Shown here: one piece after another, positions 1-8,318 of the stretch
Numbering within the stretch: the stretch's first letter is position 1
Layout of the letters: each line of letters begins with the position of its first letter
From: Notospermus geniculatus
Lineage: Eukaryota; Nemertea; Pilidiophora; Heteronemertea; Lineidae
Assembly (NCBI GenBank): GCA_002633025.1
Contig: NMRB01000530.1
Span: 137,744 to 201,743 of the forward strand
Direction: 5' to 3'
DNA: 64,000 nucleotides
Notes under the pieces: model-generated
Database searches by the model: none
Seen by the model: the letters and a program-made list of their open reading frames with translations, nothing else
What the model was told of the DNA's origin: nothing
Program-made: the position numbers and the translations under genes

Positions 1-1
1 G

Positions 2-595
2 TTTGAGCCACATAATGCGATTATTTCTGGTGTCACTAATTCAGGGAAAACACATTTCATTTTGGACATGATTGAGACAATTTATAAGGACTTTTTTGAG
101 AACATAATCCTCTTTTGCCCGACCTTTGATTATAATCAGACATATAATCGGCAATGGCTTTTTAAGGACAGAAATTTCATTGTTTTCGATCCATTGCTTG
201 TAAAAACAAATCTCAACGCGGTTCTATGGTGTTGTATGGAGATTTTTAAAGGTACGAATACTCTATTTATAATTGATGACTGTGCTAACTTGCAGGATAG
301 TAAACGGAAAGCGTCAGAGGTGTGTAATCTGGGGTTTTCAGGAAGGCATTTTGGTATCAGCACTTGGGTGTTAATTCAAAAGTATAATTCAATTGTTGAG
401 GACTTTAGAGAGAATATCAGACTATTGGTGCTTTTCTTTAACAAAGACGAGAACGCGATGAAGCAAGCTTTAGAAGAAAATGCTATTATACCTAAGGAGG
501 TTAGAAATGAAGTGATTAAGGAACTAAAGGATAACAGAAGTGCAAAACTGGTTCTAAGGCTACAATTTCCACATAACTTTCTGTTAATTAAATGA
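2..595 (+). CDS. FtsK/HerA (A32-like) DNA-packaging ATPase, 5'-truncated by the window edge
   Basis: This is the C-terminal about 197 residues of a P-loop ATPase. A Walker A motif GVTNSGKT is encoded at 29-52, and a Walker B stretch LFIIDD at 263-280. Spacing and order fit the FtsK/HerA packaging ATPases of Polintons, adintoviruses and related double jelly-roll viruses, which pump the genome into the capsid; that role is family knowledge, not shown here. The N-terminus lies left of the window. The stop overlaps the start of the next gene by 4 bases, suggesting a compact viral gene cluster. No internal stop or frameshift is seen. The alternative, an unrelated P-loop ATPase, is unlikely because capsid-like, integrase and protein-primed polymerase genes share the locus. 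Confidence 0.8.
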   Translation, partial: FEPHNAIISGVTNSGKTHFILDMIETIYKDFFENIILFCPTFDYNQTYNRQWLFKDRNFIVFDPLLVKTNLNAVLWCCMEIFKGTNTLFIIDDCANLQDSKRKASEVCNLGFSGRHFGISTWVLIQKYNSIVEDFRENIRLLVLFFNKDENAMKQALEENAIIPKEVRNEVIKELKDNRSAKLVLRLQFPHNFLLIK

Positions 596-1311
596 TGGCG
601 AGTAATCAAACTATGAGTAATCAAAACATGAATAATGATCTGCAAATGGTTGATAATGTAATGCAAGAATTTGGTATTACCAGCGCAGCGCGGCCTAATG
701 TTCAGACTGGAACTCAACACGGTTCAACTAAAACTCAACAAGGTTCAACTGCTAGTTACTGTAGTGGTCAACTAGGTTCAACTAAAAGTCAACAAACTTC
801 AACTACTAGTCAGATCTTGTCAGAACAAGGTAAACAAGCTAAAGGTGATTTAGAGGTTTTAGTTGCTACTGGTAAGTCAAAAGAGTTTACTGGAAAGCAA
901 CTAACTTTTAACGACGTTGACAACTTGTCTGAAAAAGACTTACTAAAATACCACAGGATTTATCAAAGCACACTAGCAGCTAGAGTTAATGATACTTTTG
1001 GTAAAATTGTGATCAAGTCTTATTCTAAACTAGCAACTTATCTTTTAACTGTTAGTGATGAAGATAAGCTTTATGAAGACTTAAGAAATGACTACATTAT
1101 AAATACCGAACTAGATAAATGGACTGGATGGCTAACTTTGAAAATGGGCGGTTTAATGGCTGTTGCTTCAACAAGTTTAATTACGTTTGGAAACTGTGTT
1201 AGTGGTACACATCATAGAAATTCTACAGATATAAATGGAGAACCCAACGGTGCGTCCGCCAGTGGCCAACCAATCACAACCGGAAGTCATTCAAACGAGC
1301 CTACCATCTAA
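592..1311 (+). CDS. Conserved virus-element protein of unknown function, Ser/Gln/Thr-rich N-terminus
   Basis: The 239-residue ORF has a low-complexity N-terminal third (residues about 40-80) with repeated GSTK/TQQGST-like peptides. A folded middle (about 95-180) contains FNDVDNLSEKDLLKYHRIY and an alternating charged/hydrophobic pattern. A hydrophobic stretch follows near 185-203. I have an impression of similar small proteins in cnidarian Polinton-like loci, which is memory and not a search result. It overlaps the ATPase stop (ATTAAATGATGG at the start) and overlaps the next ORF in another frame. The start carries the element's TAAATG signature, supporting this ATG; the adjacent second ATG is equally possible. 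A virion or membrane role is only a guess. Confidence 0.6.
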   Translation: MMASNQTMSNQNMNNDLQMVDNVMQEFGITSAARPNVQTGTQHGSTKTQQGSTASYCSGQLGSTKSQQTSTTSQILSEQGKQAKGDLEVLVATGKSKEFTGKQLTFNDVDNLSEKDLLKYHRIYQSTLAARVNDTFGKIVIKSYSKLATYLLTVSDEDKLYEDLRNDYIINTELDKWTGWLTLKMGGLMAVASTSLITFGNCVSGTHHRNSTDINGEPNGASASGQPITTGSHSNEPTI

Positions 1312-1723
1312 AAATCTTAACACTCAAACTGTAACTGTTACTCCACCAAGAAAGTCGAGATCACCAAAGCAAATAGCATGGAGTAAAGAATTAGGGAAAA
1401 GATCTCAAGAGTTTAAAAAAAGAAAACAGGCTTTATTTAATGGTAAGCCTGAAGCAGCCGAACCTGATGAATCTGCCCCTGAAGCAGCCGAACCCGAAGC
1501 AGTCGACCCTGGAGCAGTCGCCCCTCAACATCCACAGAATGGATATAACTGGTTAGTGGTTCCAACAGTTTTACTTATTGGCGGGGTCATAGTTTGGTGT
1601 AAGTGGGGGAAATATCAAGTTTTTAAACGTTTGTCTATACCGGGGAAATCTGAAGGCCCACTACTCAAAGTCGCCCAAGATCAAAATGCCCCGTCAAAAG
1701 TTAATATAATTTCTATGGAGTAA
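1235..1723 (+). CDS. Small single-pass membrane protein with basic N-terminal region, unknown function
   Basis: The 162-residue ORF opens at a TATAAATGG signature inside the end of the preceding gene, in a different frame. Residues about 40-70 are strongly basic (KSRSPKQIAWSKELGKRSQ). About 75-95 is an alanine/proline/acidic repeat (PEAAEPDE, PEAAEPEA, DPGAVAP). One clear transmembrane helix lies near 107-127 (LVVPTVLLIGGVIVWCKW), followed by a short basic tail. The layout suggests a membrane-anchored virion or assembly protein, an inference only. The Ala/Pro block is much richer in G and C than the surrounding AT-rich genes, so it looks like an expanded repeat. The stop is 3 bases before the integrase fragment ATG. 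Confidence 0.55.
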   Translation: MENPTVRPPVANQSQPEVIQTSLPSKNLNTQTVTVTPPRKSRSPKQIAWSKELGKRSQEFKKRKQALFNGKPEAAEPDESAPEAAEPEAVDPGAVAPQHPQNGYNWLVVPTVLLIGGVIVWCKWGKYQVFKRLSIPGKSEGPLLKVAQDQNAPSKVNIISME

Positions 1724-1726
1724 ATA

Positions 1727-2017
1727 ATGGACATTACAAGTCGTGATCAATCGCAAAGCGTGACCAAGGATCAATCGCAAAGCGCGAGCAAAGCTCAATA
1801 TCTCAGAGATTTATACTACAACCCTGAAAGTTCAGTTGCTTATACAAATATTGCACAAATTTGGAAGAAAGTAAAGTCGGACGGTAAACTTATTAAGTCG
1901 CAAGGCGCGAACAAAGTTCGATATAAAGAATTAAAGGAGTTTCTTGAGGGTTTACCAACTTATCAACTACAAAGCCGATTTTCACGAAAGCGATCGCAGC
2001 GCCCCCTTTCATCTTAA
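1727..2017 (+). pseudogene. Integrase, N-terminal fragment (retroviral-like/Polinton type)
   Basis: The 96-residue ORF resembles the N-terminal domain of Polinton integrases that precedes the DDE catalytic core: YLRDLYYNPES, then IAQIWKKVKSDGK, KELKEFLEGLPTYQL and a basic segment. The DDE core is absent. The reading frame stops soon after the basic segment and the sequence passes into a tandem repeat. The missing C-terminal chromodomain-like end is found 2.6 kb downstream at 4662-4727, just before the polymerase, so the integrase was once continuous and its middle has been replaced. Three copies of a TCGCAARGCG-type motif occur inside this short ORF (SQSVTK, SQSASK, SQGANK). Confidence 0.6.
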
Positions 2018-2142
2018 TTCATGCTGAGGCATGGTGGGACATCACCATGCACCAACATCCAATCAAATTCGACCTCATTAAAATTTGTCTGGACAGGAGG
2101 TGAATAACAGCTAGTTCACCTTTAACTGCCACGAGCGCCACC
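2018..2142. other. Short non-coding segment between integrase fragment and tandem repeat
   Basis: No coding signal or recognisable motif is seen. It is more balanced in base composition than the AT-rich viral genes on either side and probably belongs to the same foreign insert as the tandem repeat that follows. Confidence 0.4.
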
Positions 2143-2490
2143 CAACGTCTCTGAAAACGCACGTCTCCAAAATATGTCAACGTCTGTGTATTGAACGTCT
2201 CTGAAAATGCACGTCTCGAAATTATGTCGACGTCTGTGTAGTTGCGTACCATTCAAAATTATTGCTACGTTTGAAAAATTGAACGTCTCTGAAAATGCAC
2301 GTCTCCAAATTATGTCGACGTCTGTGTATTGCGTGCCATTCAAAATTATCGCTACGTTTGAAAAACTGAACGTCTCTGAAAAGGCCACGTCTCCAAATTT
2401 TGTTAACGACTCCAGTGTCACCCAACGTCTCCTCTGTGAACGACTCCAAATCGCAGCTGAACGTCTCTGTTTTGTCAGAGAACATCTTTG
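2143..2490. repeat. Tandem repeat, about 88-bp unit, built on ACGTCT motifs
   Basis: The phrase GAACGTCTCTGAAAA recurs at 2193, 2281 and 2368, giving spacings of 88 and 87 bp, with partial units on both sides. Each unit contains several ACGTCT/ACGTCTG words and a block with GCCATTCAAAATTAT. The array is not viral coding sequence, though it happens to stay open in one frame and read into the RING fragment downstream. It abuts exactly the point (2491) where the 2.17-kb duplicate begins. It could be a host minisatellite or a transposon subterminal array. Confidence 0.75.
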
Positions 2491-3139
2491 TTATGATATT
2501 GGTACTGATGATATTGGTACTGATGATATTGGTACTGATGACGGCTTTCATGATGATGATGATATTGGTACTGACTTTCATGGTGATGGTGATGGTGACT
2601 ATCAAAGCCTTGAACGCAGTTTGGAGGTGCTTAGGAGAAATGCGGAAATAGTTAACTCTATACCTGTCCCTTTAGAAGAAAGTGATAATAATATTCTTTA
2701 TGATCTCAGGAATCTATTTGTGGAAGCAGCAGCGGATGAAACAGAAGATCTCTGTGTTATATGTTATAGTAGATTGCCAAATATAACATTTTATCCCTGT
2801 AACCATGATAATTGTTGTAGTGCTTGCTATTTACAATTAAATAATAATAATTGCCCATTTTGTAGAGCAACTATTACGTCTACTGACCATAGCCGGCAGA
2901 GAACAACTGGTACACCTGAAGTAGTTTATGATGAAGATTTTAACGTCATTAGAATAACAGAAGAAGATATATTATTGGAAGAATCATTAAGAGTGCTAAG
3001 AATAAATTGGCAGTCGCGGTTGCAAAACAATACAGGTGTAGCCGGTGAAGAGGTACTCAGCTGCGTAGACCGCCATACTGTATATCTGGACGAAGATGAC
3101 CCCAATGCTTGGTGGAACAATGAAGATGAATGGGCTTGA
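2491..3139 (+). pseudogene. RING-finger protein, C-terminal part (duplicate copy 1, N-terminus missing)
   Basis: This is identical to residues about 135-349 of the full gene at 11971-13020: the DIGTD repeat, acidic linker, C3HC4 RING and C-terminal tail. The N-terminal 134 residues are replaced by translation of the 88-bp repeat, so the open frame running in from 2207 is chimeric. Calling it an independent gene would be wrong if the duplicate is an assembly artefact. Confidence 0.75.
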
Positions 3140-3151
3140 ATTATCATTATA

Positions 3152-3173
3152 AAATTTTCTGCTATATAAATGG
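3152..3173 (+). promoter_or_regulatory. AAATTTT...TATATAAATGG start signature (kinase-HNH, copy 1)
   Basis: An AAATTTT block lies just upstream of TATATAAATGG, in which the last ATG is the start codon. The same arrangement precedes the polymerase, the full RING gene and the second HNH gene. Confidence 0.5.
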
Positions 3174-4453
3174 GAACCATAACGATAGAAGGAAACATTG
3201 CATCAGGAAAAAGTACACTGTTGCAAACATTGAATTGTTATAGTGGTATAGGACTACCTCTTATAACAATATTACCAGAACCAATAGAAAGATGGAAAAA
3301 TTGGAATGGTAGTGAAACTGGGGTTGGTGTTAATCCACGAAGTGGCGCCAAAGGCAATATGCTAGAATTAATGTATAAAGAACCAAAGAAATACACGAAA
3401 GACTTTCAATTAATGACACAACAAACATTAATAGATAATCATAACTTTATAACTAATAACTTAAAGATTATGGAAAGAAGTATTTATTCTTCACAACACA
3501 TATTTACCAAAATGGTTTATGCTGATAATAACTTAACTGCTAGTGAATATAATTATATTACTCAGAAGTTCATAGAAAATGAAAGAACCATCATTAAACC
3601 AGATTGTATAGTTTATCTAAGAACTAAACCTGAAGAGTGTTATAAAAGAATGCTAGAAAGATCAAGACCAGAAGAAGCAAACGATATACATCGCCGGCTA
3701 TGCCGTGTTACACTTGATTATCTAACTAAACTACATAATTACCATGAAGATTTATTTATTAACAATCAACACAAACTACCTTGTATTGTAGTTATTTTAA
3801 ACGGGGATGAAAATAAAGAACAAGTAAGAGAGAAGTTTATAAATTTTATCAGTATGTCTTTAAATGGCGGTGGTTCATGTAAGCGATGCTCCAAATGTAA
3901 GTTAATTAAACCTAAAAGTAGTTTCTATAAAAACTCTAGATCAAATGATGGTTTACAAAGTCATTGTAAAGAATGTAATAAAAATTATATGCGCTCATAC
4001 ATGAATGAAAAATACAAAAACCCTGTGTATTATCAGACGCAGCTAATGAGGAATAGTTTAAGTCGTGGAAATAGTTTAGGCGCACTTAGCAAGTATCTGG
4101 GCTGTACAAATGAATTCTTCAATGAATGGTTGCGGTACCAGCTAAATCCTGTAGACCCACTAATGCAGTCGCGGCTTTCACAGCTTGGCCCTATGGAACA
4201 AGATCATGTTTTACCTATAGCACATTTTCAAGTTATACCATATGTATGTTGGAATTGGGTTAATATCAGGCCAATTAGCAGGAAAAAAAACAGAGCAAAA
4301 AGTGACACAATAGACTTTGGATTATATCAACTACAATTATATAAAGCCCAATGTTTTCTAACGTATAAAGGTCTTTCGTATTATGTGTGGCAAGAAAATA
4401 CTACATATTGGTCTATTCCTTTTTTACAAGTACAAGAAAGCTACAAACTATAA
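3170..4453 (+). CDS. Deoxynucleoside kinase fused to HNH nuclease-like domain, copy 1
   Basis: The 427-residue protein is identical to the copy at 13051-14334. Residues 1 to about 225 are a deoxynucleoside kinase of the dCK/dGK/TK2 family: P-loop GNIASGKST (8-16), EPIERW (37-42), ERS (about 102-104) and an arginine-rich lid with RSRPEE (about 163-168). These enzymes phosphorylate deoxynucleosides for DNA synthesis. Residues about 236-380 carry CKRCSKC and CKEC zinc-type pairs, QDHVLPI and NWVNIRPI, fitting an HNH/endonuclease-VII-like fold. No stop or frameshift is seen. Because the 2.17-kb block may be an assembly duplicate, only one genomic copy may exist. Confidence 0.75.
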   Translation: MGTITIEGNIASGKSTLLQTLNCYSGIGLPLITILPEPIERWKNWNGSETGVGVNPRSGAKGNMLELMYKEPKKYTKDFQLMTQQTLIDNHNFITNNLKIMERSIYSSQHIFTKMVYADNNLTASEYNYITQKFIENERTIIKPDCIVYLRTKPEECYKRMLERSRPEEANDIHRRLCRVTLDYLTKLHNYHEDLFINNQHKLPCIVVILNGDENKEQVREKFINFISMSLNGGGSCKRCSKCKLIKPKSSFYKNSRSNDGLQSHCKECNKNYMRSYMNEKYKNPVYYQTQLMRNSLSRGNSLGALSKYLGCTNEFFNEWLRYQLNPVDPLMQSRLSQLGPMEQDHVLPIAHFQVIPYVCWNWVNIRPISRKKNRAKSDTIDFGLYQLQLYKAQCFLTYKGLSYYVWQENTTYWSIPFLQVQESYKL

Positions 4454-4659
4454 AGTGCCATACCCACCATATACCCGCCTCCCAATCCATCAATAATCCC
4501 TAAATATTCATAATTCTTCATCTCATTACTTGGAGTATAATAATCACTTAATTGTGGTTTTCGTCTTATAAGTATTTTATTAGTTGGATGAAGTTCATTG
4601 TATGATGTTAATGCAGCATCTGACTCTCTAAAGTCATAAACTGATTGTTGCTCTTTTTT
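4441..4659 (-). pseudogene. C-terminal part of minus-strand membrane/coiled-coil protein (duplicate copy 1)
   Basis: This stretch equals the last about 72 codons of the gene at 14322-14747 and stops at the single N (4660). The N-terminal half is absent. It converges on and overlaps the kinase-HNH stop by 13 bases, as in the full copy. Confidence 0.75.
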
Positions 4660-4661
4660 NA

Positions 4662-4727
4662 AAATGGAAAGGTTACAGTGATAACTTTAATGAATGGTTA
4701 CCAATTTCATCACTGAAGCCAATTTAA
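4662..4727 (+). pseudogene. Integrase C-terminal end (chromodomain-like), orphaned
   Basis: Immediately after the N, one frame reads KWKGYSDNFNEWLP and ends at a stop 15 bases before the signature and start of the polymerase. W-K-G-Y/W ... N-x-W is the hallmark of the chromodomain at the C-terminus of Polinton and Ty3-type integrases. It has no start of its own. With the N-terminal fragment at 1727-2017 it brackets a 2.6-kb replacement, which shows the native order integrase then polymerase. Confidence 0.65.
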
Positions 4728-4748
4728 AAATTTTTATGTTATAAATGG
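4727..4748 (+). promoter_or_regulatory. A/T-rich block plus TTATAAATGG start signature (polymerase)
   Basis: AAAAATTTTT is followed by TGTTATAAATGG, in which ATG is the polymerase start. It is placed between the integrase stop and the polymerase with no room for a longer leader. Confidence 0.5.
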
Positions 4749-7700
4749 AGCACAAAAGCTTTGAAGAAGACGATCAATTCCCAACAATACCGCTACATAT
4801 ACTTATCGCGATTGCTGATCATTCTATTGGGGTTAATCCAAAGATTGATTTCGCAAACCTAAAAATGCCACTTGGTTTCAGTCGGCGCGATATAGACGAA
4901 GTCACTATACATCATGAAGACAGATCACCATACCTTATCATCGGCGACCATTCACGGAGTGTTGACGGTGTCAATATCATAAATAAAACCAAAAATGCCC
5001 CAACACCTAAACCTTCCCCTGTTAAGTCAGAAAAAGGTGTATCCAAGGTCCATTGTTGTGAAGTGTGTAGTACTGATATTACTTACACAAATTTTGCACG
5101 TCATAATAAGTCTAAAAAGCATCTTCATAATTGGAACAAAGTTAAAGCTGGTACAGAACTTAACCAACAAGGAGAAAGAGTATCCTATGATTGGGCTGAA
5201 GAATGTTATTGTAAGTATTGTAAAAAGTCAATCAAAAAGAAAAACTGGGGTAAACATCTTAACACAAAGATACATAAAAGTAATATCGAAAGCCAGAATA
5301 AACTCTATACACCAAAAATTCGTAAAAGCCAAACAAGACAATCGCGACTGCAAGAAACTAAAAAATTATTTGATGAATTACCAGGTTTTACTGCACAAGA
5401 AGAAGAAACTCTAGAATTATTTGATGAACTACCAAAATACTTCACAGAACGTTCGCAAAAGAAACCAAGATTATTACCTACCACACGTTTAGAATTTAAA
5501 GAACCTATAACTTCGCCCCTTCAACTTATTAAACAGTTTGGTAAGAACCTTTCAATGCAGTTAAGGTATAATAAAGAGGCAGTAGATGTAAAAGAGTATG
5601 AAGACAGGTTTATTGATCTTCTATCAAACATTCAAAATAAACGTTTTAAGATAAGTTTATCATGTCAAGTACAATTTTTCAAGCAAGAAAACTTAGTTGT
5701 TCATAGTGTTCAGTCACCTTATGAAGTAATTATCTCCGAACAGTCTAAAGGTGAAGTTTTAGATAAATCTTTGAGTTATATAAAGACGCAAATTGATGAG
5801 AGATATTTCAAAGGAAGCGGTTTATCATTAAATAAGATATTTTTTATGGACATTTGGATTGTCGGGGTAAAAGACAGAGTCACATTAGGTGGTCATTTTG
5901 TGCAGTTACCTTTTAAAACTAATGCCGTGATAAATGTCAAAAGTAATGATCAGAAATGTTTTTTATGGGCTTTATTAGCCGCTATATATCCCTCTAAAAA
6001 TAATGTAAGTAACATATATTCCTATAAAAGGTATGAACACACAATTAAGATTGATAACTTCCCAGTGATGATAAAAGATATACCAAAGATTGAAAAAGAG
6101 AATAATCTAAAGATTAATGTTTTTGGTTTAGAAAGGCAAGGCCAGCGATATACATCGAGTAAAAAACTTAATTTGGTTAACATTTTAGATTACAATCTTG
6201 AACCATTATATCTTTCAAAGGATTTTGATTCACATGGCACCATTGATATTTTACATTACCAGTCTCATTATATGTTTCTAAAAGATGTCAATTTATTTTT
6301 TAGAACAGACCAGAAAAATAGAAAACATTTATGTAGAAGGTGTATGAATGCTTTTGAAAGAATTGAGACATTAATAGAACATAAAAAGAAATGTGGCCAA
6401 CATGATTATTGTGAAATAAAAATGCCAACAGGAAAATACTCGAAACTGAGGTTTAAAAACTACCACTTTAAGAATAGAGTGCCATTTGTTATTTACGCAG
6501 ATTTTGAGAGTATCAATTGCGCTGCACCGGCATGTAGTGCAGGCGATGCGTCAACTAAAAAACTAAAAACACAAATTGCTTCTGCAGTTGGGGCTTATAC
6601 ACATTCAGATTACCCAAATTTATACCTCAGTAATTATTCATGTTATAGAGGACCAGATGTTGTTGAAGTATTTTGCAATTGGTTAATAAACATGGAAAAT
6701 ATTTTTAGCAAACTTTTAAAAACAAACAAAGGAATGGTATTAACACCAGAGATTGAAAAACTATTTCAAGAAACCAAAGATTGTTATTATTGTGGCAAAC
6801 CTTTGAACAGCGGCGGCATAGCCAATAACCGTGTTAGAGATCATGATCATTATACTGGAAATTACAGAGGTGCAAGTCATAATGAATGTAACTTAAAAGC
6901 AAGATATATTAACTTTGTACCCGTTTTCTTTCATAACTTGAGTAATTATGATGCACATTTGTTAATCAAAACACTTACTAAAAAAACCACCAAGGAGTTA
7001 AAAATATTAGCTAAAACTGCAGAGTGTTATATTTCATTCCAGTTTGGTTGTTTGAGATTTTTAGATTCATATAGGTTTTTGCAAGGTAGTTTAGATAACT
7101 GCACTAAATCAATGGTTGACGATGATTTTAAGATAACCAGATTCTATTACCCAAATGAAAGTGATTTTAAGTTATTAAGAAAAAAAGGATCTGTTCCTTA
7201 TTCGTTTTATACATCCTTTGAAAGTTACAATGAAACAAAATTAACCCCAGAAATGTTTTATGATGACCTTAAAAATGAAATGCAGCCAGTAACAGTTTAT
7301 GAAAGTGCTAAAGAAACATGGGATCATTTCAAGTGCGCTAACGACTTTGTCGCAACAGGGAAACCCTGGAACCATGGTGAATTTATAGACCTGTATCTAA
7401 AATCAGATGTTTTATTACTAGCAGATTTATTTGAGAGGTTTAGAGCTGTTAATCTAAAATACTTTGAAATTGATCCTTGTCACTGTTACTCTTGTCCAGG
7501 TTTAACTTGGCAAGCTGGTTTAAAATACACAGATATTAACTTAGACTTATTAACAGATGTTGACACGTTATTAACATTTGAAAATGCAATTAGAGGCGAT
7601 ATATCTGGAATAATGGGAACAAGATATGTTAAAGCAGATAATAATTATAAGCTACTATACGTCGATGCAAATAATTTATACGGTTGGGCTATGATGCAAT

Positions 7701-8318
7701 TTTTACCTGAAAAGAACTTTAAAAAGTTTTGTGCAACAGGACTCAATACTCAAAACCTGAAGGAACTTATACTAGGCATTCCAGAAAATTCACCTAAAGG
7801 ATTTTATTTTGAAGTAGATCTAGAATACCTTGAAAGTATAAAGTTTAAGTCTATCAATTTCCCGTACTGCCCGGAATCATTATTTATACCAGATGATGAG
7901 TTAAGTGATTATCAGAAAGAATTATTAGTTGGCGATAACGGAGTACCTCACAACCGGTCAAAGGTAAATAAATTAATCTTAACCCAAAAAGATAAAACTA
8001 ATTATATAGTACACTACCGACTATTACAGTTTTATTTACAACAAGGTATGATTTTAAAGAAAGTTCATTATGCCATACAGTTTGAACAAAGACAATGGTT
8101 ATCGTCATACATTGACCATAATACTAAACAAAGAATGCAGGCAACAACAGATTTTGAAAAGGATTACTTCAAGTTGATGAATAATGCATTTTATGGTAAG
8201 ACCTGTGAAAACATCAGAAATAGAAAAGATGTAGAATTAGTTAGTGATAATGAGAGAGCTTTAAAACTTCAAAGTAGCCCAAAGTTTGAATCAAAGATTA
8301 TATTTGACGAAGATTTAT
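4745..8318 (+). pseudogene. Protein-primed family B DNA polymerase, N-terminal and palm part (split by transposon)
   Basis: About 1,191 residues are present before the break. In order: two C2H2-type zinc fingers (about 103-128, 155-178); a region with NDQKCFLWALLAAIYP (about 400-415) typical of large polymerases of these elements; a third zinc finger (about 528-552); Exo I FVIYADFESI (about 581-590); an HNH/endonuclease-VII-like insertion CYYCGK...DHDHYTGNYRG...CN (about 679-716); Exo II FFHNLSNYD (about 729); Exo III YLKSDVLLLAD (about 884); polymerase motif A VDANNLYGW (about 972); and motif B KLMNNAFYGK (about 1143). It replicates the element by protein priming in known relatives. The viral frame ends at 8318, where a DNA transposon begins; the last 17 codons to the stop at 8371 are transposon sequence. 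Motif C lies beyond the insertion. Confidence 0.9.

Larger units (their letters stand above)
2491..4659 (+). repeat. 2,169-bp near-perfect direct duplicate, copy 1 (copy 2 at 12372-14540)
   Basis: The sequence matches 12372-14540 at a constant offset of 9,881 bases. The only difference I found by eye is one T/C change at about 2766 versus 12647. It covers the C-terminal part of the RING gene, the entire kinase-HNH gene and the 3' part of the minus-strand membrane/coiled-coil gene. Its right edge is a single N at 4660. Its left edge is the 88-bp repeat array. The near-identity and the N argue for an assembly mis-join, while copies 1 and 2 have genuinely different left flanks. Confidence 0.9.

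Noticed and set aside
2207-3139. A single 310-codon ORF starting in the tandem repeat
   Set aside because: The first about 95 codons are translation of the 88-bp repeat; only the part from 2491 is the RING gene.
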